From: Streptomyces mirabilis
GTDB taxonomy: Bacteria > Actinomycetota > Actinomycetes > Streptomycetales > Streptomycetaceae
Direction of reading: 5' to 3'
Assembly (NCBI RefSeq): GCF_018310535.1
Contig: NZ_CP074102.1
Location: 2,542,001 to 2,606,000, forward strand
Length of the DNA: 64,000 nucleotides
In this document: one piece after another, positions 41,234 through 50,074 of the stretch
Position numbering within the stretch: position 1 is the first letter of the stretch
Layout of the letters: the number at the start of each line of letters is the position of its first letter
The notes under the pieces: generated by a model
Told to the model about the DNA's origin: nothing
Databases searched by the model: none
Seen by the model: only the letters and a program-made list of their open reading frames with translations
Position numbers and translations under genes: made by a program

Positions 41234-41519
41234 GCCCGTCTTCCGGGTCGGGTCGCCTCGCGATGCGGCGTCCCATCGGTACCGGTGGGCGGCACCGGGC
41301 TTCGCGGCCCGGGCCGCCCACACCGGGGCGGCACTTCGACGAACTAGGCGGCCACGGGATCCGGTTGTCCGACCAGGGGCGGTATTGGAGTTACGGGAGC
41401 GAAATACTGATCACTGTTTTCGGTGACGTTGCCCACTATGCGGTGGGGACATCTAGGCAATTCCTACTTTGTCACCGAAAGTTGGGGACGGAAATCCCCA
41501 CAGAAAGCAATCGCTCCCC

Positions 41520-43280
41520 ATGCACCGTTCGTCCGACGTTCCCGTACAGCCCCACGCCGTCACCGTCGCCGAAGTGATCCCCGGTGATCTAATCGCCCTC
41601 TCCGAACAGGATGTGGCGAAGAACACCTGGTACGTGGTGATGCACACCCTGCCCGAAACCCCCCACACCATTCGCCTGACATTGCGACCGCCGCTCGGCG
41701 GAATTGATCACGACGAGGTATTCGAACGCGGCCACCAAGTGACCACGGCCAGCCGCCGAATGGATATCGGGGCAATTCCCGAGATCACCTCCACCGACCT
41801 CGATCCTGTGGAATTCCGGGACGGCGACCGCATCACCTCACTGCGCGCCGTGGACCCCCGGGCCGTCGAGGAGTCGTACACCCGTAGGTGGGGTCACTGG
41901 CACCGGGACCTGGACCGCCGGGCCGAGGCTCCCGTCCCCGACGAGGAACTGCGGGACTTGGCCGAACAGGCCTCACAAAGCGGACATGTCGTACGACATC
42001 ACCCGCGCCCACGTCGGGCCGCCGAGGCGTACGCACCCCGCCGGGTCGTCGTCACCGGGCTCGGTGCCGTGACGCCGCTCGGTGTCGGGGTCGAGGAGCT
42101 GTGGCGGGGCCTGGTCGAGGGCCGGTGCGGGATAAGCGAGTTGGAGGGCGAGGAGTTCGCCGAACTGCCCGTGCGGATCGCGGGCAGCGTGCCCGTGGAC
42201 CCCGTCGGGCTGCTGCCCCGGCCGCAGGCGCGGCGGATGAACCGGTCCGCCCAGTTCGCGGTGCTCGCCGCCCGGGAGGCCTGGCAGGACGCCGGGTTGG
42301 ACCCGGCCGGCACCACGGAGAGCGGGCTGGCGCCCGAGCGGGTCGGCGTCTCGGTCGGGGCCATCCTCGGTGACGCCTCGGTGCTCGTCGGCGGCGACCG
42401 CAAGCTGCGGGACAAGGGCCCGCGCGCGGTCTCCCCGCTCACCACACCGATGACCGTGCCCTCGCAGGCCGCCTCCCAGGTGTCGCTGGTGCTGCACATC
42501 ACCGGCGAGGCCCGCACCGTGACCAGCGCGTGCGCCTCCGGCACCGAGGCCATCGGACAGGCCATCGACCGGATCCGGTACGGCCGCGTGGACGTCGCCC
42601 TCGCCGGAGGTGCCGAAGCCGTCGTCACCCCCGCGATCATGGCCTCGTTCGCCGCCATGCGCGCGCTCTCCACCCACGAGCTCGGATCCACCAGCCCCTC
42701 CCGGCCGTTCGCCAGCGACCGCGACGGCTTCGTGAACGGCGAGGGCGCGGGCTTCCTGCTCCTGGAGGCCGAGGAGCACGCCCGGGCACGCGGCGCGCGC
42801 ATCTACTGCGAGGCCGCGGGCTGGGGGCTGTCCGCCGACGCCCACCACATGGCCGCGCCCGACCCGTCCGGCAGCGGCGTGGCGCTGGCCCTGCGCCGGG
42901 CCGTCCACGACGCCGGTGCCCATGTCGTGGACGTCGTCCACGTCAACGCCCATGCCACCGCCACCGTCGACGGCGACCTCGCCGAGGCGAGCGCGCTGCG
43001 CGCCGTGCTCGGCGGGAGCGTGCCCGTGACCGCGTTGAAGGGCCACCTCGGCCATCTCCAGGGAGCCGCCGGCGGTGTGGAGGCCGTCGCCACGGTGCTC
43101 ACCCTCCACCACGGCCTCATTCCGCCCACCATCGGCTGCGACGACCAGGACGACGCGATCGACCTGGACGTGGTGACCAAGAACCCCCGCCGGCTGCCCG
43201 CGCTCGGCGACCTCGCCCTGAGCAACTCGTTCGGGTTCGGCGGGCACAATGCGGTGCTCGCCCTGCGGCGTACGGGGTGA
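41520..43280 (+). CDS. Beta-ketoacyl-ACP synthase (KAS II-like) with a novel ~170-residue N-terminal extension
   Basis: 586 residues. From about 174 (RRVVVTGLGAVTPLGVG) it is a complete condensing enzyme with C338 in TSACASGTEA, H478 in VNAHATATVDGD and H509 in ALKGHLGHLQG, and the family end NSFGFGGHNAVL. The first 170 residues are a separate region (VTVAEVIPGDLIALSEQDVA, KNTWYVVMHTL, RLTLRPPLGG) that looks like a small beta-rich domain, joined by a charged linker. I do not recognise it, and FabF enzymes normally lack it. The frame is continuous, so this seems a real fusion. ATG 41520 has a poor SD. It follows the diaminopropionate genes after 286 bp and could add an acyl function to that cluster, or be unrelated. 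Confidence 0.88.
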   Translation: MHRSSDVPVQPHAVTVAEVIPGDLIALSEQDVAKNTWYVVMHTLPETPHTIRLTLRPPLGGIDHDEVFERGHQVTTASRRMDIGAIPEITSTDLDPVEFRDGDRITSLRAVDPRAVEESYTRRWGHWHRDLDRRAEAPVPDEELRDLAEQASQSGHVVRHHPRPRRAAEAYAPRRVVVTGLGAVTPLGVGVEELWRGLVEGRCGISELEGEEFAELPVRIAGSVPVDPVGLLPRPQARRMNRSAQFAVLAAREAWQDAGLDPAGTTESGLAPERVGVSVGAILGDASVLVGGDRKLRDKGPRAVSPLTTPMTVPSQAASQVSLVLHITGEARTVTSACASGTEAIGQAIDRIRYGRVDVALAGGAEAVVTPAIMASFAAMRALSTHELGSTSPSRPFASDRDGFVNGEGAGFLLLEAEEHARARGARIYCEAAGWGLSADAHHMAAPDPSGSGVALALRRAVHDAGAHVVDVVHVNAHATATVDGDLAEASALRAVLGGSVPVTALKGHLGHLQGAAGGVEAVATVLTLHHGLIPPTIGCDDQDDAIDLDVVTKNPRRLPALGDLALSNSFGFGGHNAVLALRRTG

Positions 43281-43328
43281 GCCGTACGAGGTGACGGGGC
43301 CCCGGGTCCCGTGGGTGCCCCGGGGCGG

Positions 43329-44423
43329 TCAGGCCGAGGCGCGCCCCCGCGCGGTGGCCTTCTTCGCGGCCGTCTTCTTCCCCGTCGCCTTCTTGGCGGT
43401 CGCCTTCTTGGCCGCCGTCTTCTTCGCGGTGGACTTGGTGGCCGCCGTCTTGCCGGCCGCCTGGCCCGTCGACTTCGCCGTGGACTTCGCGGCCGTCTTC
43501 TTCGGCGCCGTCTTCTTCGCGGTCGACGTGGACTTCTTCCCGCCGACCTCCTTGGGCGCCGTACGGGCCGACCTGCGGGAGGGCAGCGCGGTGACCTCTG
43601 CGGATCCGCCGGTCCGCGCCCCGGTCTCCTCGCCCGTCTCCTCACCCCGGGACACCTTGGCCGCGCGCACGCTCTTCTCCAGGGCGGCCATCAGGTCGAG
43701 CACCTTGCCGCCGGCCCGCTCCCCGGCGGGGGGCGCGGCCGGGAGTTCACCGGAGGCCTTGGCGGCGACGAGTTCCTCGACGGCCTCGCGGTAGTCGTCG
43801 TGCAGTTCGGTGAGCTCGACCTCACCGAGGGTGTCCATGAGGGCGTCGGCCAGGTCGAGTTCCTTGTCCCGTACGGTCACGGTCGCGTCCGGGGCGACCT
43901 CCTGGGTGGACCGGATCTCGTCCGGCCACAGCAGCCCGTGCATGGCGATCACGTCGTCCACCACACGCAGCATGCCGAGCCGCTCCCGCCCGCGCAGCGC
44001 GAACTTCGCGACGGCGACCTTCTGGCTGCGCTTGAGCGCCTCGCGCAGCAGGACGTACGGCTTGGTGGCGGGGACGCCGTTCGCGGCCAGGTAGTACGCC
44101 GTGTCCATCTGGAGCGGGTCGATCCGCTCGGCCGGTACGAAGGCCACGATCTCGATCGTCCTCGCGGTGGGGATCGGCAGCGCGGCCAGCTCCTCGTCCG
44201 TGATCGTGATCAGCGTGCCGTCCGCGTCCTCGTACGCCTTGCCGATCTCACCGGTGGTGACCTCGCGGTCCTCCAGTTCGCAGAACTTGCGGTACCGGAT
44301 GCGGCCGCCGTCGTCCAGGTGGACCTGGCGGAAGGAGATCGAGTGGCTCTCCGTCGCGTTCACGACCTTGATCGGGATGCTGACCAGGCCGAAGGAGATG
44401 GCGCCGTTCCAGATGGATCGCAC
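43329..44423 (-). CDS. ku: Ku homologue, non-homologous end joining
   Basis: 364 residues. The Ku core starts VRSIWNGAISFGLVSIPIKV with FRQVHLDDGGRIRYRKFCEL and RIDPLQMDTAYYLA. From about residue 255 there is a basic tail with many KKTAAK/KKATAK repeats, as in other actinobacterial Ku proteins, likely for DNA bridging or ligase recruitment. The ring-shaped homodimer threads onto broken ends. I chose GTG 44423 because AGGAAGG is nine bases upstream. It is divergent from the LigD polymerase gene. Confidence 0.96.
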   Translation of the reverse strand: MRSIWNGAISFGLVSIPIKVVNATESHSISFRQVHLDDGGRIRYRKFCELEDREVTTGEIGKAYEDADGTLITITDEELAALPIPTARTIEIVAFVPAERIDPLQMDTAYYLAANGVPATKPYVLLREALKRSQKVAVAKFALRGRERLGMLRVVDDVIAMHGLLWPDEIRSTQEVAPDATVTVRDKELDLADALMDTLGEVELTELHDDYREAVEELVAAKASGELPAAPPAGERAGGKVLDLMAALEKSVRAAKVSRGEETGEETGARTGGSAEVTALPSRRSARTAPKEVGGKKSTSTAKKTAPKKTAAKSTAKSTGQAAGKTAATKSTAKKTAAKKATAKKATGKKTAAKKATARGRASA

Positions 44424-44574
44424 GTGCGGCACCCTTCCTGGTGGTTCCTGCTGACGCGGGCTCGCGGGATGCGGTTGAAAGCCAGGCTAGACGGGTGTGC
44501 GCGACCTCACATCCGCACGGGAGCGGCGGGGCGATCTGGGCGCTTTGATGGCTGTTTCATGCGACTCTCGTCGT

Positions 44575-45441
44575 ATGACGCCGATCACGGAAGTGGAGGG
44601 GCGGCGGCTCGCGCTCACCAATCTGGACAAGGTGCTGTACCCCGCGACGGGTTTCACCAAGGGTGAGGTCCTGCACTACTACGCGACGGTCGCGGAACCC
44701 CTGCTGGCGCACCTCCACGGCCGGCCGGTCTCCTTCCTCCGCTACCCCGACGGGCCGGACGGACAGGTCTTCTTCACCAAGAACGTGCCGCCCGGCACAC
44801 CCGACTGGGTCCGGACCGCCGAGGTCCCCCGGACGGAGGGCCCCGCCCGGATGGTCCTGGTCCAGGACCTCCCCTCGCTGATGTGGGCGGCGAACCTCGT
44901 CACCGAGTTCCACACGCCGCAGTGGCAGGTGGACGCGCCCGGTCTGGCCGACCGGCTCGTGTTCGACCTCGACCCGGGGGCGCCGGCGACGGTCGTCGAG
45001 TGCTGCGAGGTCGCGTTGTGGCTGCGGGAGCGGCTGGCTGCGGACGGGATCGAGGCGTACGCGAAGACGTCCGGGTCGAAGGGGCTGCATCTGCTGGCGA
45101 CGGTGGTGCGGATGCCGTCCTCGGATGTCAGCGCGTATGCGAAGGAGCTGGCCGTGGAGGCGGAGCGGGCGTTGCCGGCGCTCGTCACACACCGGATGAC
45201 CAAGAGTCTGCGGCCCGGGAAGGTGTTCGTCGACCACAGTCAGAACGCCGCGCGGAAGACCACGGCCACGCCGTACACGTTGCGTGCGCGGTCCGCGCCC
45301 ACCGTGTCCGCCCCCGTCACCTGGGACGAGGTCGCGTCCTGCGGCGACCCGTCCCGGCTCGTGTTCCACGCCGACGACATCGCTCCGCGCCTGCGCCGAC
45401 ACGGCGACCTGCTCTCCCCCCTCCTCACCCCGTCCCCCTGA
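44575..45441 (+). CDS. ligD: LigD polymerase-domain protein (NHEJ primase-polymerase)
   Basis: 288 residues containing only the archaeo-eukaryotic primase-like polymerase module of LigD. LDKVLYPATGFTKGEVLHYY opens the fold, FDLDPG (D131, D133) binds metal, and SGSKGLHLLATV and HSQNAARKTTATPYTLRA bind the nucleotide and 5'-phosphate. No ligase or nuclease domain is fused, as in other Streptomyces, where these are separate genes. ATG 44575 is chosen at the family start; SD is weak. It is divergent from Ku with a shared promoter region of about 150 bp. Confidence 0.95.
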   Translation: MTPITEVEGRRLALTNLDKVLYPATGFTKGEVLHYYATVAEPLLAHLHGRPVSFLRYPDGPDGQVFFTKNVPPGTPDWVRTAEVPRTEGPARMVLVQDLPSLMWAANLVTEFHTPQWQVDAPGLADRLVFDLDPGAPATVVECCEVALWLRERLAADGIEAYAKTSGSKGLHLLATVVRMPSSDVSAYAKELAVEAERALPALVTHRMTKSLRPGKVFVDHSQNAARKTTATPYTLRARSAPTVSAPVTWDEVASCGDPSRLVFHADDIAPRLRRHGDLLSPLLTPSP

Positions 45442-45469
45442 CCGACCAGCCCCTCGCCCCCGCCGCCCC

Positions 45470-45600
45470 TACCCGTCCCATCCCAGGGGCTCCGCCCCTT
45501 CCACCCCGCCAAGGGGCGCTGCGCCCCCTGGACCCCCGCAGGGCGTCTTCAGGAGCGCGGGGAACTGCGCGACCTGCCCCTCACCCGCCCGCAGCCGAAC
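45470..45600. repeat. Dispersed Streptomyces intergenic repeat region
   Basis: Stacked hairpins (AGGGGCTCCGCCCC, AAGGGGCGCTGCGCCCC) and a GCGCGGGGAACTGCGCGACC segment at 45555-45574 that recurs at 60365-60384. These elements are common between convergent genes in Streptomyces and act as terminators or mobile repeats. No gene is seen in 45442-45635. Confidence 0.75.
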
Positions 45601-45635
45601 GCATACCGGCGGACAGGGATCCGGGGTCTACGGGG

Positions 45636-46439
45636 TCATGTTCGTAGCCATGTGTGGCGGTCGCGGGCCATCGCGTGGAGTGCCTCCACGTCCGCCGGCT
45701 TCAGGACACCCCCGAGGCCGGCCAACGAGGACAGGTCGGTGTCCTGGAGGACGCGGACCTCACGGAGGGGGGCGAGAACATCGAGGTCGGCGGGGCCGGC
45801 CACGGCCAGGACGGCGTGGACCTCGGCGGTCAGCGCATACGAGGCCCGGTCGGCGTCGGCACGAACCCGGCGCAGAAGCGGATACGGCTCCCGGCGGCCG
45901 ACGGTGACCATGGGGTCGGCGACGAGAACCCGCTGCTTGCGGGCGTACAGGGAGCGCAGGGCGAAGATGCCACCGGGACCGATCAGCAAGTGGTGGACAC
46001 GGTCGCCGCCGGGGAGCGGGATGGAGTGGAGGGTGTGCCAGCCCGCGTCCTCCAGATGGTCCAGTGCCTCCCCGACCGCCTGCTCGGCGGCGAGCGCACG
46101 GCGTCGCGGGTCGGGCCGCAGGCGGCGCGCCGGTCCCGGGTCGCGGTCGAGGTCGATCATCAGCGCCTCGCCGGGCCGGTTCGGCGCGAGGTCGTCGTCC
46201 GGGTGGAGGGTCAGCCGGGCCAGTTCCGCGGGGGTCGGGACCGGTGGGGGCCCCACCGTCACAGGGCCGGTCAGGAACGGGCCGAGCGCGTCGAGCACGT
46301 CCTCCCGCCGCTCCTCGCTGAGCAGATTGACGCGGGCTGCCTCACGGTCGTACCAGGCGACGTTCCTCCCGTCGGTCAGGCACACGTACAGGCGCTCCTG
46401 CCCGTGGCGCCAGGTCGGTATGACGCGCAGTCCGTTCAT
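45636..46439 (-). CDS. NERD-domain protein
   Basis: 267 residues. The N-terminal 100 residues are a small beta-rich region (LYVCLTDGRNVAWYDREAAR). Residues about 115-250 fit the nuclease-related NERD domain (AAEQAVGEALDHLEDAGWHT, DRVHHLLIGPGGIFALRS), a predicted endonuclease-like fold, although the Asp of the usual D-LIG pattern is replaced by His (HHLLIGPGG), so catalysis is doubtful. ATG 46439 is divergent from the phosphatase gene, 13 bp away. The cellular role is unknown. Confidence 0.82.
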   Translation of the reverse strand: MNGLRVIPTWRHGQERLYVCLTDGRNVAWYDREAARVNLLSEERREDVLDALGPFLTGPVTVGPPPVPTPAELARLTLHPDDDLAPNRPGEALMIDLDRDPGPARRLRPDPRRRALAAEQAVGEALDHLEDAGWHTLHSIPLPGGDRVHHLLIGPGGIFALRSLYARKQRVLVADPMVTVGRREPYPLLRRVRADADRASYALTAEVHAVLAVAGPADLDVLAPLREVRVLQDTDLSSLAGLGGVLKPADVEALHAMARDRHTWLRT

Positions 46440-46452
46440 GCACCATCACCCC

Positions 46453-47043
46453 ATGACCATGGGAACAGGCGGGGTGCTCCAGGGGCAAGAACCCGGTTAC
46501 CTTTGTGAGCAGTTGGGGGAGTTGTGGGAGGCGCTGTTGCGGACTCGCAGAAAGCAACCCGATGTGCCCGCTCCGGACAGCCCGTGGAGCGAGATCGTGC
46601 CTGGCCTGTGGATGGGCGGGCACGCGTTCGCGGGGCGTACCGGCGAGCCGGAATTCGCGGTCGTGAGGGATGAGTTCGACCTGGTCCTGACGCTGCTGCG
46701 GCTGCCGGGGCACGGCCCCGACCCGGGCGTCGAGCACCACGTGTGGCCGATTCCGGACGGTCCCCTGGACGGGACACAGCTCGCGGGGGTGATCCGGCTC
46801 GCGCGGGCCGCGGACGACGCGCTGGAGGAGGGACGCCGGGTCCTGGTCCGCTGCTATCACGGCTACAACCGCTCGGGGCTCGTGATCGCGCACGCGCTGG
46901 TCCTCGCGGGACACAGCTCCGACGAGGCGATCCGGCTGATCCGGAGCCGCCGCTCGCCCTGGGCCCTGCACAACGAACTGTTCGTGGAGTACCTGCGCGC
47001 CGGTCTGCCCACGGCCCGCCTCCTGGAGGAGCTGGCGGAGTAG
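46453..47043 (+). CDS. Dual-specificity-type protein phosphatase (CX5R)
   Basis: 196 residues. The PTP loop is VRCYHGYNRSGL (C134, R140, CX5R with following Ser), with IPDGPLDGTQLAG upstream as the likely general-acid loop. The residue before the catalytic Cys is Arg rather than the usual His. It probably removes phosphate from proteins or small phospho-compounds in the cytosol. ATG 46453 is chosen; a second ATG at 46459 is possible. Its promoter must lie within the 13-bp gap and the divergent NERD gene. Confidence 0.86.
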   Translation: MTMGTGGVLQGQEPGYLCEQLGELWEALLRTRRKQPDVPAPDSPWSEIVPGLWMGGHAFAGRTGEPEFAVVRDEFDLVLTLLRLPGHGPDPGVEHHVWPIPDGPLDGTQLAGVIRLARAADDALEEGRRVLVRCYHGYNRSGLVIAHALVLAGHSSDEAIRLIRSRRSPWALHNELFVEYLRAGLPTARLLEELAE

Positions 47044-47233
47044 CCCCCCTCCTGCGTCGCCCGCACGTCCGGTACCCCACGGCCTCACACCTCTCACCAG
47101 CCCCACCCGCGAACAAAAAGGACTTCCCTACGAATATGGTGTAGGCCGTCGGTTTCGTCGATTTCACGCCGACCTCGCGCACCGAGCCGTCCCCCTGGCC
47201 CCGGATCGAGGCCGGCCCGGACGCAGGAGAGCA

Positions 47234-48052
47234 GTGACCCCCACCCGGCCCAGCCGCCTCGTGCTCGCAGCCCTCGTCGCCCTGCTGGCGGCGGCCGTGG
47301 CGGGCTGTGGCGACTCCGGTGCCCTGCGGGGCGCGGGGGCGACGCCCACCGCCGTCGGCCCGGCCCGGCTCTGGCCCGAGCTGCCACCCGCGTCGACGGC
47401 CGCCCTCGACTACGGCGAGGCGGACACCGAGACGGTCACGGGCATCACGGCGCCGGGCGACGACATCCACAAGGTGGACCCGATCGCCGTGTTCCGTGCC
47501 GAGGTCGGCCGCCACCCGGACGAGTACAGCGCCGTCCACGCCCCGTACCGTGAGACGGCCCAGCAGCTCAAGTACTGCACCGGCAAGGACACGCTCGGCG
47601 GGAAGTGCCCGATCCTCCAGGCGTACTACCGCGATCTCACGGGTGACCGGAAGGACGATCTGCTGCTCGGCATCCGCTTTCCGCAGAATCAGCTGGCGGT
47701 GCGTGTGTACACCTTCGAGCACCACAAGCTGGTCCAGATCATGGGCACCGCGGACAGCACGATCAGCGTCGAGGTCGCGGGCCGCGACGTGATCATCCGC
47801 TCGCCCTCGACCCTGCCGGGCTACGAGTACCGCACGGTGTGGACCTGGGACCCGCACCAGCACGCGATGCTGGCGACCCGGGACGAGATCCTCCGCGTGG
47901 GCACGCCCAGGCCCACCAGGCGCGGCACCGTCGCACCCGTCCCCTCGGCACCCCCCGCCCCGCCGGTCTCGCCCTCAGCCTCTCCCGCGGCCTCGCCGTC
48001 GGCCTCCCCCTCCGCCACCCCCACACCGTCGACCGCCGCGAGCGCCCCATGA
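47234..48052 (+). CDS. Lipoprotein partnered with a sensor kinase
   Basis: 272 residues. The lipobox is LLAAAVAGCGDS (lipidated Cys near 25). The exported domain (about 50-225) is beta/alpha with CTGKDTLGGKCPILQAYYRD (possible disulfide) and DLTGDRKDDLLLGI, resembling CseA-like lipoproteins that modulate envelope-stress signalling. The tail is a long Pro/Ser/Ala-rich stretch. GTG 47234 follows CAGGAG. Its stop overlaps the kinase start (ATGA), so it may sense at the membrane surface for that kinase. Confidence 0.86.
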   Translation: MTPTRPSRLVLAALVALLAAAVAGCGDSGALRGAGATPTAVGPARLWPELPPASTAALDYGEADTETVTGITAPGDDIHKVDPIAVFRAEVGRHPDEYSAVHAPYRETAQQLKYCTGKDTLGGKCPILQAYYRDLTGDRKDDLLLGIRFPQNQLAVRVYTFEHHKLVQIMGTADSTISVEVAGRDVIIRSPSTLPGYEYRTVWTWDPHQHAMLATRDEILRVGTPRPTRRGTVAPVPSAPPAPPVSPSASPAASPSASPSATPTPSTAASAP

Positions 48053-49386
48053 GGCTGCCCCCGAGCCGCCTCCGGCCGCCCCGCCGTCTCCCCCACTGGG
48101 CCGCCACCCTCACCTGGAAGGCCGCCGCCTTCATCACGGTGATGTGCTGCGGTCTCGCCGCTCTGCTCGGCGTGCTCGTGCATGTCTCGGTGACCAACCA
48201 GACCGTCGGAGAGGCCCGCGGCCGGGCGCTCGACCGGCTGGCGGAGGTGACGGCGGACTACGAGGCGGGCGACCGGCTGCCGCCGGGCGCGGGGGTGGAT
48301 CTCCCGGGGCTGCCGGCGCCGCTGCGCGAGCTGGCGACGGACGGGCACCGCGGCACGATGGTCGGGGACAACGACCCGCACCCCACCATGTGGGCGGCCG
48401 GACCCGCGAGCGGCGGCCGGGCGCTCGCCGTGCAGTTCGACTACTCGCAGGGCGCGCACGCCATCGACGCCCTGGACCGGTCGATCGTGTGGTCCTCGGC
48501 CCTGGCGATCGGCGCGACGCTGCTGGTGGGGGTGTTCGCGGTGACGCGGGTGACCCGTCGGCTGCACGCGACGGCACAGGTGGCCCGGCGGATCAGCGCG
48601 GGCGACCTGGACGCGCGCGTCAACGATCCCCGTACGGCCGTGGACCCCCGTACGCGGTACCCGGCGGGCCCCCAGGACGAGGTGGCCGCGGTCGCCGGGG
48701 CCCTCGACACGATGGCGTCCTCGCTGCAGAGCAAGCTGATGAGCGAGCAGCGCTTCACCGCGGACGTGGCGCACGAGCTGCGCACCCCGCTGACCGGGCT
48801 GCACGCGGCGGCGGAGCTGCTGCCGCCGGGCCGGCCGACGGAGCTGGTCCGCGACCGGGTGGCCACGCTGCGGACGCTCACCGAGGACCTGCTGGAGATC
48901 TCCCGGCTGGACGCCGGGCGGGAGCTGCTGGAGCTGGACTCGGAGCCGCTGGCCCCGCTGGCCGAGCGGGTGGTGCGGGCGTCGGGCACCGAGACCGAGG
49001 TGCGGGTCGTGCGTGACGCCCGGGTGGAGACCGACCGGCGCCGTCTGGAGCGGGTGCTCGGCAATCTGGTGGCCAACGCGCACAAGCACGGGGCGGGCCC
49101 GGTGGTGCTGGCCGTCGACGGCCCGGTGGTGACGGTGCGGGACCACGGCGACGGCTATCCGGAGTACCTGCTGGAGCACGGGCCGCAGCGGTTCCGTACG
49201 GAGGGCGGTTCGAAGGGACATGGGCTGGGGCTGACGATCGCGCTCGGCCAGGCGGAGGTGCTGGGCGCGCGGCTGGTCTTCGCCAACGCTCCCGAGGGCG
49301 GTGCGATCGCGACGCTGACGCTTCCTCAGGACGAGCGGGGCGCGCCCGGACCGAGCGGCGGGGAAGGGCCGACCGGGGCACGCTGA
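48049..49386 (+). CDS. Sensor histidine kinase, no adjacent response regulator
   Basis: 445 residues. TM1 is about 27-49 and TM2 about 145-168 around a roughly 95-residue extracytoplasmic sensor. A HAMP domain follows (about 170-225), then the H box FTADVAHELRTPL with H242, N box NLVANAHKHG, G1 VRDHGDGYP and G2 GHGLGLTIAL. It autophosphorylates and should pass phosphate to a regulator, yet none is encoded beside it in either direction. ATG 48049 is coupled to the lipoprotein gene. The pair resembles cseA/cseC without cseB. Confidence 0.93.
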   Translation: MRLPPSRLRPPRRLPHWAATLTWKAAAFITVMCCGLAALLGVLVHVSVTNQTVGEARGRALDRLAEVTADYEAGDRLPPGAGVDLPGLPAPLRELATDGHRGTMVGDNDPHPTMWAAGPASGGRALAVQFDYSQGAHAIDALDRSIVWSSALAIGATLLVGVFAVTRVTRRLHATAQVARRISAGDLDARVNDPRTAVDPRTRYPAGPQDEVAAVAGALDTMASSLQSKLMSEQRFTADVAHELRTPLTGLHAAAELLPPGRPTELVRDRVATLRTLTEDLLEISRLDAGRELLELDSEPLAPLAERVVRASGTETEVRVVRDARVETDRRRLERVLGNLVANAHKHGAGPVVLAVDGPVVTVRDHGDGYPEYLLEHGPQRFRTEGGSKGHGLGLTIALGQAEVLGARLVFANAPEGGAIATLTLPQDERGAPGPSGGEGPTGAR

Positions 49387-49487
49387 GCGTCCTCGCGTCC
49401 CCGATGGCGCAGTGCGGCCTGCGCATGTCCCAGCCCACTCCTAATGTGGCGATCAGTCAGATAAGTCACATTTCCGGAGGAGCCCCC

Positions 49488-49994
49488 ATGTCCCTGCGCC
49501 ACACCCTTGCCCGCACCGGGATGGTGCTCGCCGCCGGCACGCTCATCGCGGCCGCGGGCGCCGGACCCGCCCTCGCCGCCGGCAAGCCCACCGCGATCGC
49601 GGGCACCGGACCCGGCATCGCCGACGACTCCGGGAGCTCCATCCGCGAGTGGGACAACCTCGACTGGGACAACGGCGACGACCCCTACTTCGACGACGAC
49701 GGTCTGGGCGACGACCGCTTCGGCGACCCGTACGACGACGGATGGTTCGACGACCACCGCCGCTTCGAGGGCCGGATCATCTCCCGCGACGGCCTCGCGC
49801 TGCACAACCGGCCCGACCGTCGCAGCCGGATCATCCGTATCGCGCCGTTCCGCGAGCGGGTCCACATCTACTGCAAGACCAGGGGCGAGCGCGTCGGCGG
49901 CAACCCGATCTGGTACCTGATCACCGACGGCACCTGGTCCTGGGGCTCGGCGCAGCACATCGACAACATCGGCCCGTCCCCGCGCTGGTGCTGA
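49488..49994 (+). CDS. Secreted protein with SH3-like domain
   Basis: 168 residues. The signal peptide is MSLRHTLARTGMVLAAGTLI then AAAGAGPALAA. A very acidic aspartate-rich linker (about 45-90; WDNLDWDNGDDPYFDDDGLG) follows, then a bacterial SH3-like domain (RIISRDGLALHNRPDRRSRI, VHIYCKTRGE, WYLITDGTWSWG). SH3-like domains in exported proteins often bind peptidoglycan. The start ATG 49488 is preceded by GGAGGAG. It lies just upstream of the rodA-pbp pair. Confidence 0.85.
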   Translation: MSLRHTLARTGMVLAAGTLIAAAGAGPALAAGKPTAIAGTGPGIADDSGSSIREWDNLDWDNGDDPYFDDDGLGDDRFGDPYDDGWFDDHRRFEGRIISRDGLALHNRPDRRSRIIRIAPFRERVHIYCKTRGERVGGNPIWYLITDGTWSWGSAQHIDNIGPSPRWC

Positions 49995-50074
49995 CGCCGG
50001 GTCGCGTCCACCGGATCGGCCTGTTTGTCACCACCTAACGGGACATCAGGTTCACTGCTTGCTACGTTCCGGAC

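Noticed and set aside
38747..41323. An 858-codon minus-strand open frame opposite sbnB/sbnA
   Set aside because: Shadow frame; protein is low complexity and the sense strand encodes intact SbnA and SbnB.
43329..43600. Frameshift or sequencing error in the lysine-rich Ku tail
   Set aside because: The repetitive KKTAAK tail is in frame and typical of actinobacterial Ku proteins.
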